A DNA stretch of 64,000 nucleotides, taken from NCBI GenBank assembly GCA_033239125.1, contig BSWB01000002.1, positions 8,093,001 through 8,157,000 on the forward strand, written 5' to 3'. The stretch comes from Fagopyrum homotropicum. Taxonomy: Eukaryota > Streptophyta > Magnoliopsida > Caryophyllales > Polygonaceae. Positions 46,879 through 55,785 of the stretch are shown here, in pieces. The notes beneath the pieces are model-generated. The model saw only the letters and a list, made by a program, of their open reading frames with translations. It ran no database searches and had not been told where the DNA came from. Every line of letters starts with the position of its first letter. Position 1 is the first letter of the stretch. The translations under genes and the position numbers were made by a program.

Positions 46879-46906
46879 TCCGTACAATGCACGGACAGTG
46901 CACTAG
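46879..46906 (+). mobile_element. Helitron-like 3' terminus
   Basis: An imperfect 7-bp hairpin (TCCGTAC with GCACGGA) is followed by CAGTGCA, CTAG and a T. The matching 5' end was not found, so the extent is unknown. Confidence 0.5.
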
Positions 46907-47201
46907 TTAAATATAAAGAAGAATGGTAGAATATGTAGGAAAATGGTAGAACTAGAAGCCGATAAGTCAAAGCCCAATCAAACGGGTATGGACATGACAA
47001 TAAGACATGAGATCCGAAATCCTGGCTTGGCCCGAGTAAACTAATAAAAAGGAGAAGATTACCCTAATAAGACTTTTTTTTTTGTATTTGATATACAAAC
47101 TAGGTCCCTCCTCAATTATCATTTTTTAAAATTTAAGTTATGCATTAAATGAGGGATAAATACGAATTTGAATTGAGTGAGTTGGTTAAGTAAGTACTTT
47201 A

Positions 47202-47482
47202 ATTGATTATTAATAGCAGAGAGAATAATCTTTGAATTTCCATGTTTTTTTGCCACATCCACTCAAATTTATCTTTATTTTTTAATTGTAAAAATAGGGT
47301 GCCTATTTAGTATACAAGTTACAAAAGGTGCCTTATTTCACCAATCTTCTCATTTGGATTACATCTAAACTTAGTTTATAGAAACAGAAGAACAAAAACA
47401 TCTAAACCTATTTTGGATTACATCCAAATTCCGAGTTGCAACCTCATCGCCCGCCTCCAAGCCGCCATCACCAATAGTAGGG
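47202..47482. repeat. Segment repeat R1
   Basis: First of three copies of a block containing ACCTCATCGC.CGCCTCCAAG and CATCACCAATAGTAGGG. Beyond it a tRNA-like box B word (GAGTTCGAATC, near 47498) occurs, weak evidence for a SINE-derived piece. Confidence 0.8.
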
Positions 47483-47587
47483 TGGGGCTACTCGTTCAGA
47501 GTTCGAATCTTACCTTTGACACAATCTTTTAATTATTATAATTAAGAAGAGAAATAAGAATATTTAATTTTCCGATTTAACAAAATT

Positions 47588-47898
47588 TAATTGATTATTA
47601 ATAGGAGAGAGAATAATCTTTGAATTTCCATATTTTTTGCCATATCCACTCAATTTTATCTTTATTTTTTAATTGTAAGAATAGGGTGCCTAGTAGTATA
47701 CAAGTTACAAAATGTGTCTTATTTCACCAATCTTCTCATTTGGATTACATCTAAACTTAATTTATAGAAACAAAAGAACATAAACATCTAAACCTATTTT
47801 GGATTACATCCAAATTCCGAGTTGCAACCTCATCGCTCGCCTCCAAGCCGCCATCACCAATAGTAGGGCCACCGCTTCCTTTTTCGAGCCGGATCTGC
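47588..47898. repeat. Segment repeat R2
   Basis: Second copy, starting with TTGATTATTAATAGGAGAGA. It extends further right than R1 (to GAGCCGGATCTGC). Confidence 0.9.
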
Positions 47899-47930
47899 TA
47901 AAGTTTAGTTTGTAACCAAACTAAACTTTA
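47899..47930. repeat. Perfect 14-bp inverted repeat, 4-bp loop
   Basis: TAAAGTTTAGTTTG (47899-47912) and its exact reverse complement (47917-47930) surround TAAC, precisely where R2 stops matching R3. Confidence 0.95.
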
Positions 47931-48980
47931 GGAGTTAGAATATGACTTTAGGGTCTCGAATAGGAGTTTAGACATGAATTTCGGAAAATTTGGAAGTTCC
48001 GGGACTAAGGGTAAAATGGTCATTTTACCATAAATTAGTACTGTAATTAGTTATGTCATATTACGATCTTCTATCTTAGAAGTCTTAGACTTCTAATTAC
48101 GTTGGAGTGTGCTAATGCACTTATCTCCTTTGGCAGGCAACTGAGTTGCTACAGTTTACAGAGCGAGTTTGATTTACAAAGAGTCGAAATTTACAACAGG
48201 TAAGTCCTTTGGGCTTACTTAGCTGACTTCTAAATATGAGCATGAATGATGATAGTGGTGTGTGATTGAGATGTTTAGAGTTATAGGTTGTGATAGATAT
48301 TTACCGACCTATACTTGGCCTAAGAGTAACGGGCGGTGGCATTCTGCTCAGTTAGCTTGCGGGCGCTGGGGGTTTCTTTAGGGACTAGTCCATACTCGGT
48401 TTGTAGTGATGCTACCGGCGGAGGTCAGCTAGACCTACACCCAGTTGGATAAGGAACGGAGGCGAGAACTGTTAATAGCTCTCGTGCCACAACTGTAAAA
48501 TTGAATAAGATGAATCACCTAAATAATAGATAATAAACGGTTGAGTGCCAGCATGATGTTTGTTTATAATTTTTCTGCGTGTGTTTGTGCTGTTGTTATT
48601 CTACTTATATTTGGATAGTTAGCTAACAATTGTTATGTTGTGTAGACTTACCACAGGTTAGAGCAGATGCCGAGTGATCCGGATGGTAGTGGTCAGCCGG
48701 GGTGTCGTACTTTTAGGACGTATTGCAGTTTCTTTATTTGTGGGATTTCCAGTTGGACCTTGGTTCTTTTCTTTCTTTTTGTACTTTGTTATCTTATGTT
48801 TTCCGGCTGTTAGTTGTTCTGGTCACATTCATACATTGTTAAGATTTATTTCATGATTTCTGGTTTTCCTTATCTGTGCCTTGTTGTAAGATCTTGTTAA
48901 ATTGTTGTCAAACTAAGGTCAGGACCCACTGTGCGGTCCTAACCAGTAACTCCCCGAGTTGTAAAATTTGGGGTGTTACA
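47899..48980 (-). repeat. LTR-like repeat, copy B, lying between R2 and R3
   Basis: The right end reads GGGGTGTTACA, so the minus strand begins TGTAACACCCC, a common start of Ty3-type plant LTRs. It contains the conserved words listed for copy A. The left end coincides with a perfect 14-bp hairpin. It carries no protein domain; an open frame at 48674-48856 is hydrophobic but unsupported. Confidence 0.55.
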
Positions 48981-49179
48981 AGTTACAAAATGTGTCTTAT
49001 TTCACCAATCTTCTCATTTGGATTACATCTAAACTTAATTTATAGAAACAAAAGAACAGAAACATCTAAACCTATTTTGGATTACATCCAAATTCCGAGT
49101 TGCAACCTCATCGCTCGCCTCCAAGCCGCCATCACCAATAGTAGGGCCACCGCTTCCTTTTTCGAGCCGGATCTGCTTC
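48981..49179. repeat. Segment repeat R3
   Basis: Third copy, nearly identical to the last ~196 bp of R2 (from AGTTACAAAATGTGTC to GGATCTGCT). Its original continuation runs on to about 49380. Confidence 0.9.
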
Positions 49180-49628
49180 ACTCTTTTGGATCATCTCAAC
49201 GTCTCCTCGGTTCGCCACCTCTCTCCTTCGTCCAAGACATCGCCGGAACAAGGTCACCACATCTTTCCTTCGCCATGCCAATAACGGCCATTGTCGGAGG
49301 AAGCTCGTCGCTGGCCACCCTCGCCGCATCGGAGCCCTGACCGAACAACCGCCACCAAGAACTCTTTGAGCAACCCTAGATCGAGTTTCTTCATATTTTG
49401 GGTAAATTAAAAAAGGGCACCTATACTTTGTAATTACGGCAATGACCCACATTTTTACAATTTGTAAATCTGCCCTTAAAATGATAATTATAGAAATGGC
49501 CAAAATTTATATTTACGGAAATGACCCCAAACTTTTGGAAGTGCACCACATGTCCTGAATTTAATGATTAGAGAATATGACCTAAGTTTATAATTATAGA
49601 ATATGTCCCAACATTTATAGCTATACTT
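49180..49628. other. Intergenic DNA upstream of the intact LINE
   Basis: The first 200 bp is GC-richer and continues R3. Minus-strand frames (49132-49503) have no recognised domain. The second half is AT-rich, with several diverged repeats of a word like AATTATAGAAATGGCC. Confidence 0.45.
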
Positions 49629-49816
49629 AATAGCCCACCTAGGGCTTAGAGGTGCGATTTGACGGCGCTATTGGCGATCTTCTGCGCTTATCTCTCTCTC
49701 TCCGGTCTACGGCCGTGGGAGCCAGGGTCATCTCGCCGGATACGTGCGGGGGATACACCGGTTGACGGAAGTGCTGTAGGGTTAAGTTTTTTGCAGGTAC
49801 TGGGAAGACGAAGGGC

Positions 49817-51250
49817 ATGATGGCGAGTAGTTCGAAAGGAAAACGCAACTTAGCACTTACGGAGGAAGAAGAAGAAGTAGAAGTCCCTATTGATGTCGTG
49901 GGTATAGAGAAGCAGATGAATCATGGATCCTTTACGCTTGTAGGAACACTGCTGACGACGAGACCTTTTAATGTGTATGCCCTAAAAGCCACGATGAAAG
50001 GGGCTTGGAGATTGAAGAATGGTTTTATATTTAGAGAAATCCGTCAGAACCTGTTTGCATTTCAATTTGTGGACGACGCAGATCAGAACAAAGTTCTCAA
50101 AGGGGGACCATGGTCCTTCGACAAGTCCCTCTTGTTACTCAAAGCGCCAGGGATGGAACAACCCTCTCAGATTGTCTTCGATCGTGCGCCTTTTTGGATC
50201 AGAGTCTATGATATCCCTATAATGGCCATGAACAAGGAAACAGCAAAAGCCATAGGGAATGCCTTTGGCGGCGCGCTTGAGATCGATGATGAAGATGAAA
50301 TGCTGGCATGCGCAAAGTTCATGAGACTAAGAGTGATGATTGATATAACAAAGCCAATTAGGCGAGGTATTATATTGGCCATTGGGGAGAACAAAGTGTG
50401 GGTTGAGGTAAAATACGAGAGACTCCCAAACTTTTGCTATAACTGTGGTATGTTAGGTCATGTGGAATTAGATTGTGAAAAGGGATGTGTGCCTACCAAC
50501 CAACAAGTATATGGGGATGTATTGCGGGCATCGCCATTGAGGAACCACACAGAAAGAGACTCTTCGGATAAGGAAAAAGAGCGCATGATATTACAAGGAA
50601 TTCGCAAGAGGAATGTCGAGGTACCCGATGAGAAGGATGATGATGATGGCTCAAAGCGTGATGCTAAACCAAAACGATTGCTCTTTGACATTATCGATGG
50701 AAAAGACAGAAGTCGGGTCGGAAGTGACGTCCAGGAAGTTGAGGAAGTAGAAAGATTGATCAGTGATATGGTAGTGGAGGATAATTCTACGAGGTTGCTT
50801 GGGATGGACGAAAGCGGAGCTGGTGTATTACCTGGGGAAGGTCTTGAAGCTATTAATCAGATTAATGTTAGCAATGCAATTTCAAACGAGGGGAAAAAAG
50901 GTGAGACTGAGGGGAAAAAAGGTGAGAACGAGGGGAAAAAAGGTGAGGAATGTGGTGATAATATGAGGGTCCAACCTAACCCTAATATTATCATGTATGA
51001 TCAGGGTAGTAGGGAGAGGGAGTTACTTGGAAGTGGGAGTGTGAAGATTTCAAAGTGGAAGAGACATGCTAGAGCGGGCGGCAACAGTGAGCAATTGGTA
51101 AGTAGGAGTGTGAAACGAAAAGAAAGTATGGAGGCAAGTGCGCAGCAGGAGAATGATGATAGCATAACAGAACTGAAGAGGCGGAAAGTGGTGAAAGGGA
51201 ACGAGAGATCGGCGGGGGAGACGGATAGTCTCTCTTGCCGGGATCAATGA
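49817..51250 (+). CDS. LINE ORF1: DUF4283 plus CCHC zinc-knuckle nucleic-acid-binding protein, 477 aa
   Basis: The DUF4283 region (about residues 30-190) includes FREIRQNLFAFQFVDDADQ, KVLKGGPWSFDKSLLLL and APFWIRVYDIPIMAMN. A zinc knuckle, CYNCGMLGHVELDC, is at about residues 207-220. The C-terminal half is charged and disordered-looking, with three tandem 7-residue units (EGKKGE-type, DNA 50889-50950). The protein is expected to coat LINE RNA in the ribonucleoprotein. The stop TGA (51248-51250) overlaps the ORF2 start. Confidence 0.92.
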   Translation: MMASSSKGKRNLALTEEEEEVEVPIDVVGIEKQMNHGSFTLVGTLLTTRPFNVYALKATMKGAWRLKNGFIFREIRQNLFAFQFVDDADQNKVLKGGPWSFDKSLLLLKAPGMEQPSQIVFDRAPFWIRVYDIPIMAMNKETAKAIGNAFGGALEIDDEDEMLACAKFMRLRVMIDITKPIRRGIILAIGENKVWVEVKYERLPNFCYNCGMLGHVELDCEKGCVPTNQQVYGDVLRASPLRNHTERDSSDKEKERMILQGIRKRNVEVPDEKDDDDGSKRDAKPKRLLFDIIDGKDRSRVGSDVQEVEEVERLISDMVVEDNSTRLLGMDESGAGVLPGEGLEAINQINVSNAISNEGKKGETEGKKGENEGKKGEECGDNMRVQPNPNIIMYDQGSRERELLGSGSVKISKWKRHARAGGNSEQLVSRSVKRKESMEASAQQENDDSITELKRRKVVKGNERSAGETDSLSCRDQ

Positions 51251-54200
51251 GTTGCTTAAGTTACAATTGTCGGGGATTGGGGAAGGCCCGCGCAATTGTC
51301 AGACTCGCTAATTTAGTGAGACGGGAGGACCCCAAACTTTTGTTTCTTATGGAGACAAAATGTGAACGTAAGAAGATGGAAGAAGTTCGGCTTAAGTTGG
51401 GCCTAGAGGGCTGTTTTACTGTTGAATGCCGAGGCAAATCTGGAGGACTATGCTTAATGTGGGGTACCGATATTCAGGTTTCAATTATATCGTACACGTC
51501 ACATCACATTGATGCATCGGTGATGAAGAATGGAGACTTGAACTCGTGGAGATTTACGGGATTTTACGGATGGCCAAACACTGCTGATAAACACCACTCC
51601 TGGGGATTGCTGGAAAGATTGAGTGAAGATCACCACAATGAGTGGTTGTGTGTGGGTGATTTTAACCAGATTCTCTCAATTGATGATAAGAAGGGTGGCA
51701 ATGCTCCGAATTTCAATTCTATGATTGCATTTAGGAATGTTTTGGAGCGCTGCCATCTTTACGAAATTCAATTCCAAGGACAACGTTTTACATGGGATAA
51801 TGGGAGGCAAGAAGATGAGTTCATCCAAGAAAGGTTGGAATACGCTTTTGCAAATGAACCTTGGATGGACAGATTTTCAGGTTCGAAAGTGGTGCATTTA
51901 CCTCGCCAAGGGTCTGATCACGTCCCTTTAATTGTCCATCCTCTGAGGGTGGAAGAATGTTTTGAGGAGAAACGTACGGGATTGAGACCGTCCCGGTTTG
52001 AAGTACTCTGGGCTGAGGATGAAGGTTGCGAAGTTGTGATTAAAAATACTTGGGATAATCCTAGCACTGCATGTATGAGGGGAGGAGTGATGGGAAAAAT
52101 AGAAAGATGTATGGATGAGCTCAAGGATTGGAATAAGAGGGTTTTTGGGAATGTGCTGGTGAAACTCGAAGAAGTACGACATGAGCTGAGGGGATTGCAT
52201 AAAAATGGGATGACTGGTAATATGGTTGCGAGGAGAACCGAGTTAGAAGCGTGTGAAAATGAGCTTATGTCTCAAGAGGAAAAGCTTTGGTTTCAAAGAT
52301 CTCGGGAAAATGAAATCACATGGGGAGATAAGAACTCGAGATTTTTTCATAGAAAGGCTAACGGGCGAAATAAACGAAATAAGTTGGCTAAACTTATTGA
52401 TGAGAATGGGATGGAGTGGAGGAGTGGAGATGGTATGGCTAGGGTTGCGGTAGATTATTTCCGGGACTTGTTCAAAACGAATCCGATAGCACTCCCGTCA
52501 ACGGCTTCTCAAGGTATCTCCCCGCTCATCTCGGTAGAAGATAATGCTGAGCTACTAAGGCCGTTTAACGGCGAAGAGGTATATGACGCTCTTTTTTCTA
52601 TGCATCCTACTAAAGCTCGTGGACCTGATGGTATGTCAGCACTGTTTTTCCAACAACACTGGCATATTGTTGGGTCTGATATTACTAAATTTGTTCTTGA
52701 TATCTTACATGGAGCCCCTTTTCCGGCAAGATTAAATCACACTTTCATTTCTCTTATTCCAAAAATCTCTAATCCCTCAAAAATGAAAGATCTTAGGCCT
52801 ATCAGTTTATGCAATGTTGTTTATAAGATCATTTCGGAGGTTGTTGCAAACAGGTTGAAGGTTTGTTTAGGCAAGGTGATGTCGCCTAATCAAAGTGCTT
52901 TTGTTCCGGGACGCCTAATTACAGATAATGTTCTCTCTGCGTTTGAAGTTTTTCATTTCATGCAGAAAAGATGTTGTGGCAAGGCGGGATTTTTAGCACT
53001 TAAACTGGATATGGCAAAGGCATATGATAGGGTGGAGTGGTCCTTCCTTGAGAAGTGTATGGCTAGAATGGGCTTTCATGAACGGTGGATCGACCTTATC
53101 ATGCGATGTGTCAGAAGCGTTTCTTTTTCGGTGTTAGTAGCGGGAGTGCCGACTAATGAATTCTTTCCATCACGAGGGTTGAGGCAAGGAGATCCGTTGT
53201 CTCCTTATTTATTCCTGTTGTGTGCTGAAGCCTTATCTGGGTTGATTCGTTGTAGTGAGGTGGAGGGGCGGTGGAAAGGAATTCGAGTTGCTAGAGGAGC
53301 ACCGGTTATTTCTCATTTATTTTTTGCAGATGATAGCGTCTTGTTTGCTAAAGCGTCTTGTCAACAGAGCTTAGAAATTGTTCACATTCTCCAGCAATAC
53401 GGAGCAGCGTCGGGACAACAAGTTAACTTTAGTAAGTCAGAACTCTCCTTTAGCAAGAACGTAAATGAAGAACTTAGAGATGCAATCCAAGGAATTTTGA
53501 ATGTCGTTGAAGTTGACAAGCATGAGCGTTATCTCGGATTACCGACCATGATAGGGCGATCAAAAAAGGTTATATTTGCTCAAATCCGGGAACGTGTTTG
53601 GAAAAAGTTAAAAGGATGGAAAAGTTCGACCCTTTCTAAGGCCGGAAAGGAGGTTCTGATTAAATCGGTAATACAATCTATCCCTATGTATACTATGTCG
53701 TGCTTTTATCTTACGATGGGCATCTGTCACGATATTGAGCAGCTGATGTGTAATTTTTGGTGGGATAATGGAGATAGAAAAAGCGTTCATTGGTCAAGGT
53801 GGGAGAAGTTGTGTGTGCCAAAAGAACGGGGAGGAATGGGTTTTCGGAATATGGAAGCTTTCAATTTAGCACTTCTAGCAAGACAAGGATGGCGTATTAT
53901 TCATGAACCGAACTCTCTACTAGCAAAAATCCTAAAAGCAAGGTATTTCCCACGAAACACCTTTTGGAATGCAGGTATTGGGCACCAGCCTAGCTATGTT
54001 TGGAGAAGTCTATTGAAGGGCAGAACTTTTCTTGAGAAAGGATCACTATGGATGGTGGGGAATGGATCGGAAATTTTTGTTGTGAAAGATCAATGGATTC
54101 CTAGACCACCCTCATTCCGGGTTTTAGCATCACCGCTGGGCTGTCATGAGTCGACTAGGGTCATTGAATTTATTGATTGGGAGACTTCGACATGGAGAGA

Positions 54201-55362
54201 GAATGAGGTCAGAAACGCCTTCAGTCCTGATGATGTTGAGCAAATTTTACGTATTCATCTAGTGGCACCGAATGTGCAGGACAGTGTTATGTGGCATCAT
54301 GAAAGGAGTGGTATCTTCACTGTCAAGTCTTGCTATAATATGATTATGGAAGGACGAAGATATGAATGTGGTGCTGAAGGTTCTTCACTGACAGATAGAA
54401 TGACCAAATTGTGGAAGAAGGTGTGGAAAATTAATGTTAGACCTAGCATTCGAACCTTCCTTTGGAGATGTTGCAACGGTACACTCCCTTGCAAACGTAA
54501 CCTTTTTAAGCGCAGATGTGTTGAGGATCCATTCTGTGAGGTGTGTGGACGAGTTGAAACTGAGCTTCATGCGATGTATGAGTGTGTCAAGGCGAAACAG
54601 GTCTGGAAATTGGTACCACGACTGCTTAGATTGGGAAAGACGAGACATGATATGCTCGACTGGCTTGAGGGTCTGCTGAGCGAGAATGATGATAAGCTGG
54701 TTGAGGACTGGGTGGTTTTGATGAATGGTATTTGGCAAGCTCGGAACAAGAGAGTATGGAATAAGGTTGAGACTGGACCACATGAAATTTGGGAGCGACA
54801 AAGCCAGGAACAAGGCTTATACCGTAGTTTAGGTGTCTGTCAGAAGAGGAGGCAGAGGGGTCTCGTTTCGTCTGAACACTGGAGTAGACCAAGTCCGGGT
54901 TTTGTAAAAATCAATTGTGATGCTGCATCTTCTGAACATGTATGTGGTATTGGTATTATAGCACGGGACGAACTTGGTGGAGTATGTTTCATGGCTTCGA
55001 AGAGAATTCAGGCTGGGACGACAGCAGAAGTTGCGGAGGCTGAAGCGGTATCGTGGGCGGTACAATGCGCGAGGGAGCTCGAATTATCGCACGTTATTTT
55101 TGAATCGGATTGTTTGACACTTGTACATAAGCTAAATAAGAAATCTTCTCAGCGGAATGTTGTTGGAGCCCTGATCAAGCGAATTGTGGATGTGGCGAAG
55201 GGGATAGAATGCCCGGGCTGGAGATTTGTCAGGCGCAAAGGAAACGAGGCAGCTCATCTCCTTGCTCATCTTCACCCGTTGTTTCCTTTTTTCAGTTTAA
55301 GCTTGTTAGAATATCCCACGGGACTGGAGTCTATTTTGTCGAATGATCTCTTGGCTGTTTAA
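51247..55362 (+). CDS. LINE ORF2: endonuclease, reverse transcriptase and RNase H polyprotein, 1371 aa
   Basis: The ATG at 51247 is chosen over an upstream in-frame TTG; it overlaps the ORF1 stop as ATGA. The APE-type endonuclease shows LSYNCRGLG, the METK glutamate (residue 32), GDFN (about 137) and SDH (223-225). Reverse transcriptase (about 500-755) shows RPISLCNVVYKIISEVVANR, LKLDMAKAYDRVEW, SRGLRQGDPLSPYLF and the catalytic FADD at 693-696. A zf-RVT domain follows (about 1040-1120, with CEVCGRVETELHAMYEC), then an RNase H domain (from about 1220) with KINCDAAS, AEAEAVSWA and FESDCLTL. It nicks DNA and copies its RNA at the target. All key residues I can identify are present. Confidence 0.93.
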   Translation: MSCLSYNCRGLGKARAIVRLANLVRREDPKLLFLMETKCERKKMEEVRLKLGLEGCFTVECRGKSGGLCLMWGTDIQVSIISYTSHHIDASVMKNGDLNSWRFTGFYGWPNTADKHHSWGLLERLSEDHHNEWLCVGDFNQILSIDDKKGGNAPNFNSMIAFRNVLERCHLYEIQFQGQRFTWDNGRQEDEFIQERLEYAFANEPWMDRFSGSKVVHLPRQGSDHVPLIVHPLRVEECFEEKRTGLRPSRFEVLWAEDEGCEVVIKNTWDNPSTACMRGGVMGKIERCMDELKDWNKRVFGNVLVKLEEVRHELRGLHKNGMTGNMVARRTELEACENELMSQEEKLWFQRSRENEITWGDKNSRFFHRKANGRNKRNKLAKLIDENGMEWRSGDGMARVAVDYFRDLFKTNPIALPSTASQGISPLISVEDNAELLRPFNGEEVYDALFSMHPTKARGPDGMSALFFQQHWHIVGSDITKFVLDILHGAPFPARLNHTFISLIPKISNPSKMKDLRPISLCNVVYKIISEVVANRLKVCLGKVMSPNQSAFVPGRLITDNVLSAFEVFHFMQKRCCGKAGFLALKLDMAKAYDRVEWSFLEKCMARMGFHERWIDLIMRCVRSVSFSVLVAGVPTNEFFPSRGLRQGDPLSPYLFLLCAEALSGLIRCSEVEGRWKGIRVARGAPVISHLFFADDSVLFAKASCQQSLEIVHILQQYGAASGQQVNFSKSELSFSKNVNEELRDAIQGILNVVEVDKHERYLGLPTMIGRSKKVIFAQIRERVWKKLKGWKSSTLSKAGKEVLIKSVIQSIPMYTMSCFYLTMGICHDIEQLMCNFWWDNGDRKSVHWSRWEKLCVPKERGGMGFRNMEAFNLALLARQGWRIIHEPNSLLAKILKARYFPRNTFWNAGIGHQPSYVWRSLLKGRTFLEKGSLWMVGNGSEIFVVKDQWIPRPPSFRVLASPLGCHESTRVIEFIDWETSTWRENEVRNAFSPDDVEQILRIHLVAPNVQDSVMWHHERSGIFTVKSCYNMIMEGRRYECGAEGSSLTDRMTKLWKKVWKINVRPSIRTFLWRCCNGTLPCKRNLFKRRCVEDPFCEVCGRVETELHAMYECVKAKQVWKLVPRLLRLGKTRHDMLDWLEGLLSENDDKLVEDWVVLMNGIWQARNKRVWNKVETGPHEIWERQSQEQGLYRSLGVCQKRRQRGLVSSEHWSRPSPGFVKINCDAASSEHVCGIGIIARDELGGVCFMASKRIQAGTTAEVAEAEAVSWAVQCARELELSHVIFESDCLTLVHKLNKKSSQRNVVGALIKRIVDVAKGIECPGWRFVRRKGNEAAHLLAHLHPLFPFFSLSLLEYPTGLESILSNDLLAV

Positions 55363-55395
55363 TTGCATGAGTTTTCTTATCAAAAAAATAGCCCA

Positions 55396-55785
55396 AGTTT
55401 TATCAAATGAAGTTAAACTTGTGTGATTGTCATTGTGTATTAATATTGTTTAATTAAAATTGGATAATTGAAATTGAGTGGGCCTTACGTAATCAATTGG
55501 CTTTAGTAGGGATTTTACCCAAATCTAATAATTGAAGAGAAATCGATATAAACGCTTCAATTCTCTACTGGACAAACTAAAGACAAATTGACGCAAAGCA
55601 CATTTGAAAATTCAAAGTCTTTTAGTAATAAAGTAAGTCAATAGAACAACGAGTTAACGTACCGTATGAAAAGTCTTCGACCGTGTGGAATCAATGAGCA
55701 AATTCCATAGTTACTTAGCAACAGAAACATTGGCTCTATAAATCAACACTTTTGTACGTACAATGAGTTACTAGTCTCTTCTTCA
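55396..55785 (+). promoter_or_regulatory. Promoter and leader of the LRR receptor-like protein gene
   Basis: TATAAAT at 55737-55743 lies 43 bp before the start codon, so transcription should begin only a few bases before it. The rest is AT-rich DNA between the LINE and the gene. Confidence 0.5.

Larger units (their letters stand above)
49638..55386 (+). mobile_element. Apparently full-length, intact L1-type LINE
   Basis: A 9-bp direct repeat, AATAGCCCA, flanks it (49629-49637 and 55387-55395), and the right end follows TTATC with a short A-run. About 180 bp of 5' UTR precedes ORF1. Both ORFs are open from start to stop, without frameshift or internal stop. Order is ORF1 (nucleic-acid binding), then ORF2 (endonuclease, reverse transcriptase, zinc-binding domain, RNase H). 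The poly(A) tail is only 5-7 bases. The target duplication is short, so exact ends are approximate. Confidence 0.85.

Noticed and set aside
47498..47510. tRNA gene, from a box B-like word
   Set aside because: Only a box B match is present; no box A or cloverleaf could be drawn.
51235..51246. ORF2 start at an in-frame TTG upstream of the ATG
   Set aside because: The ATG at 51247 directly precedes the conserved SCLSYNCRG endonuclease start and is the normal initiation codon.
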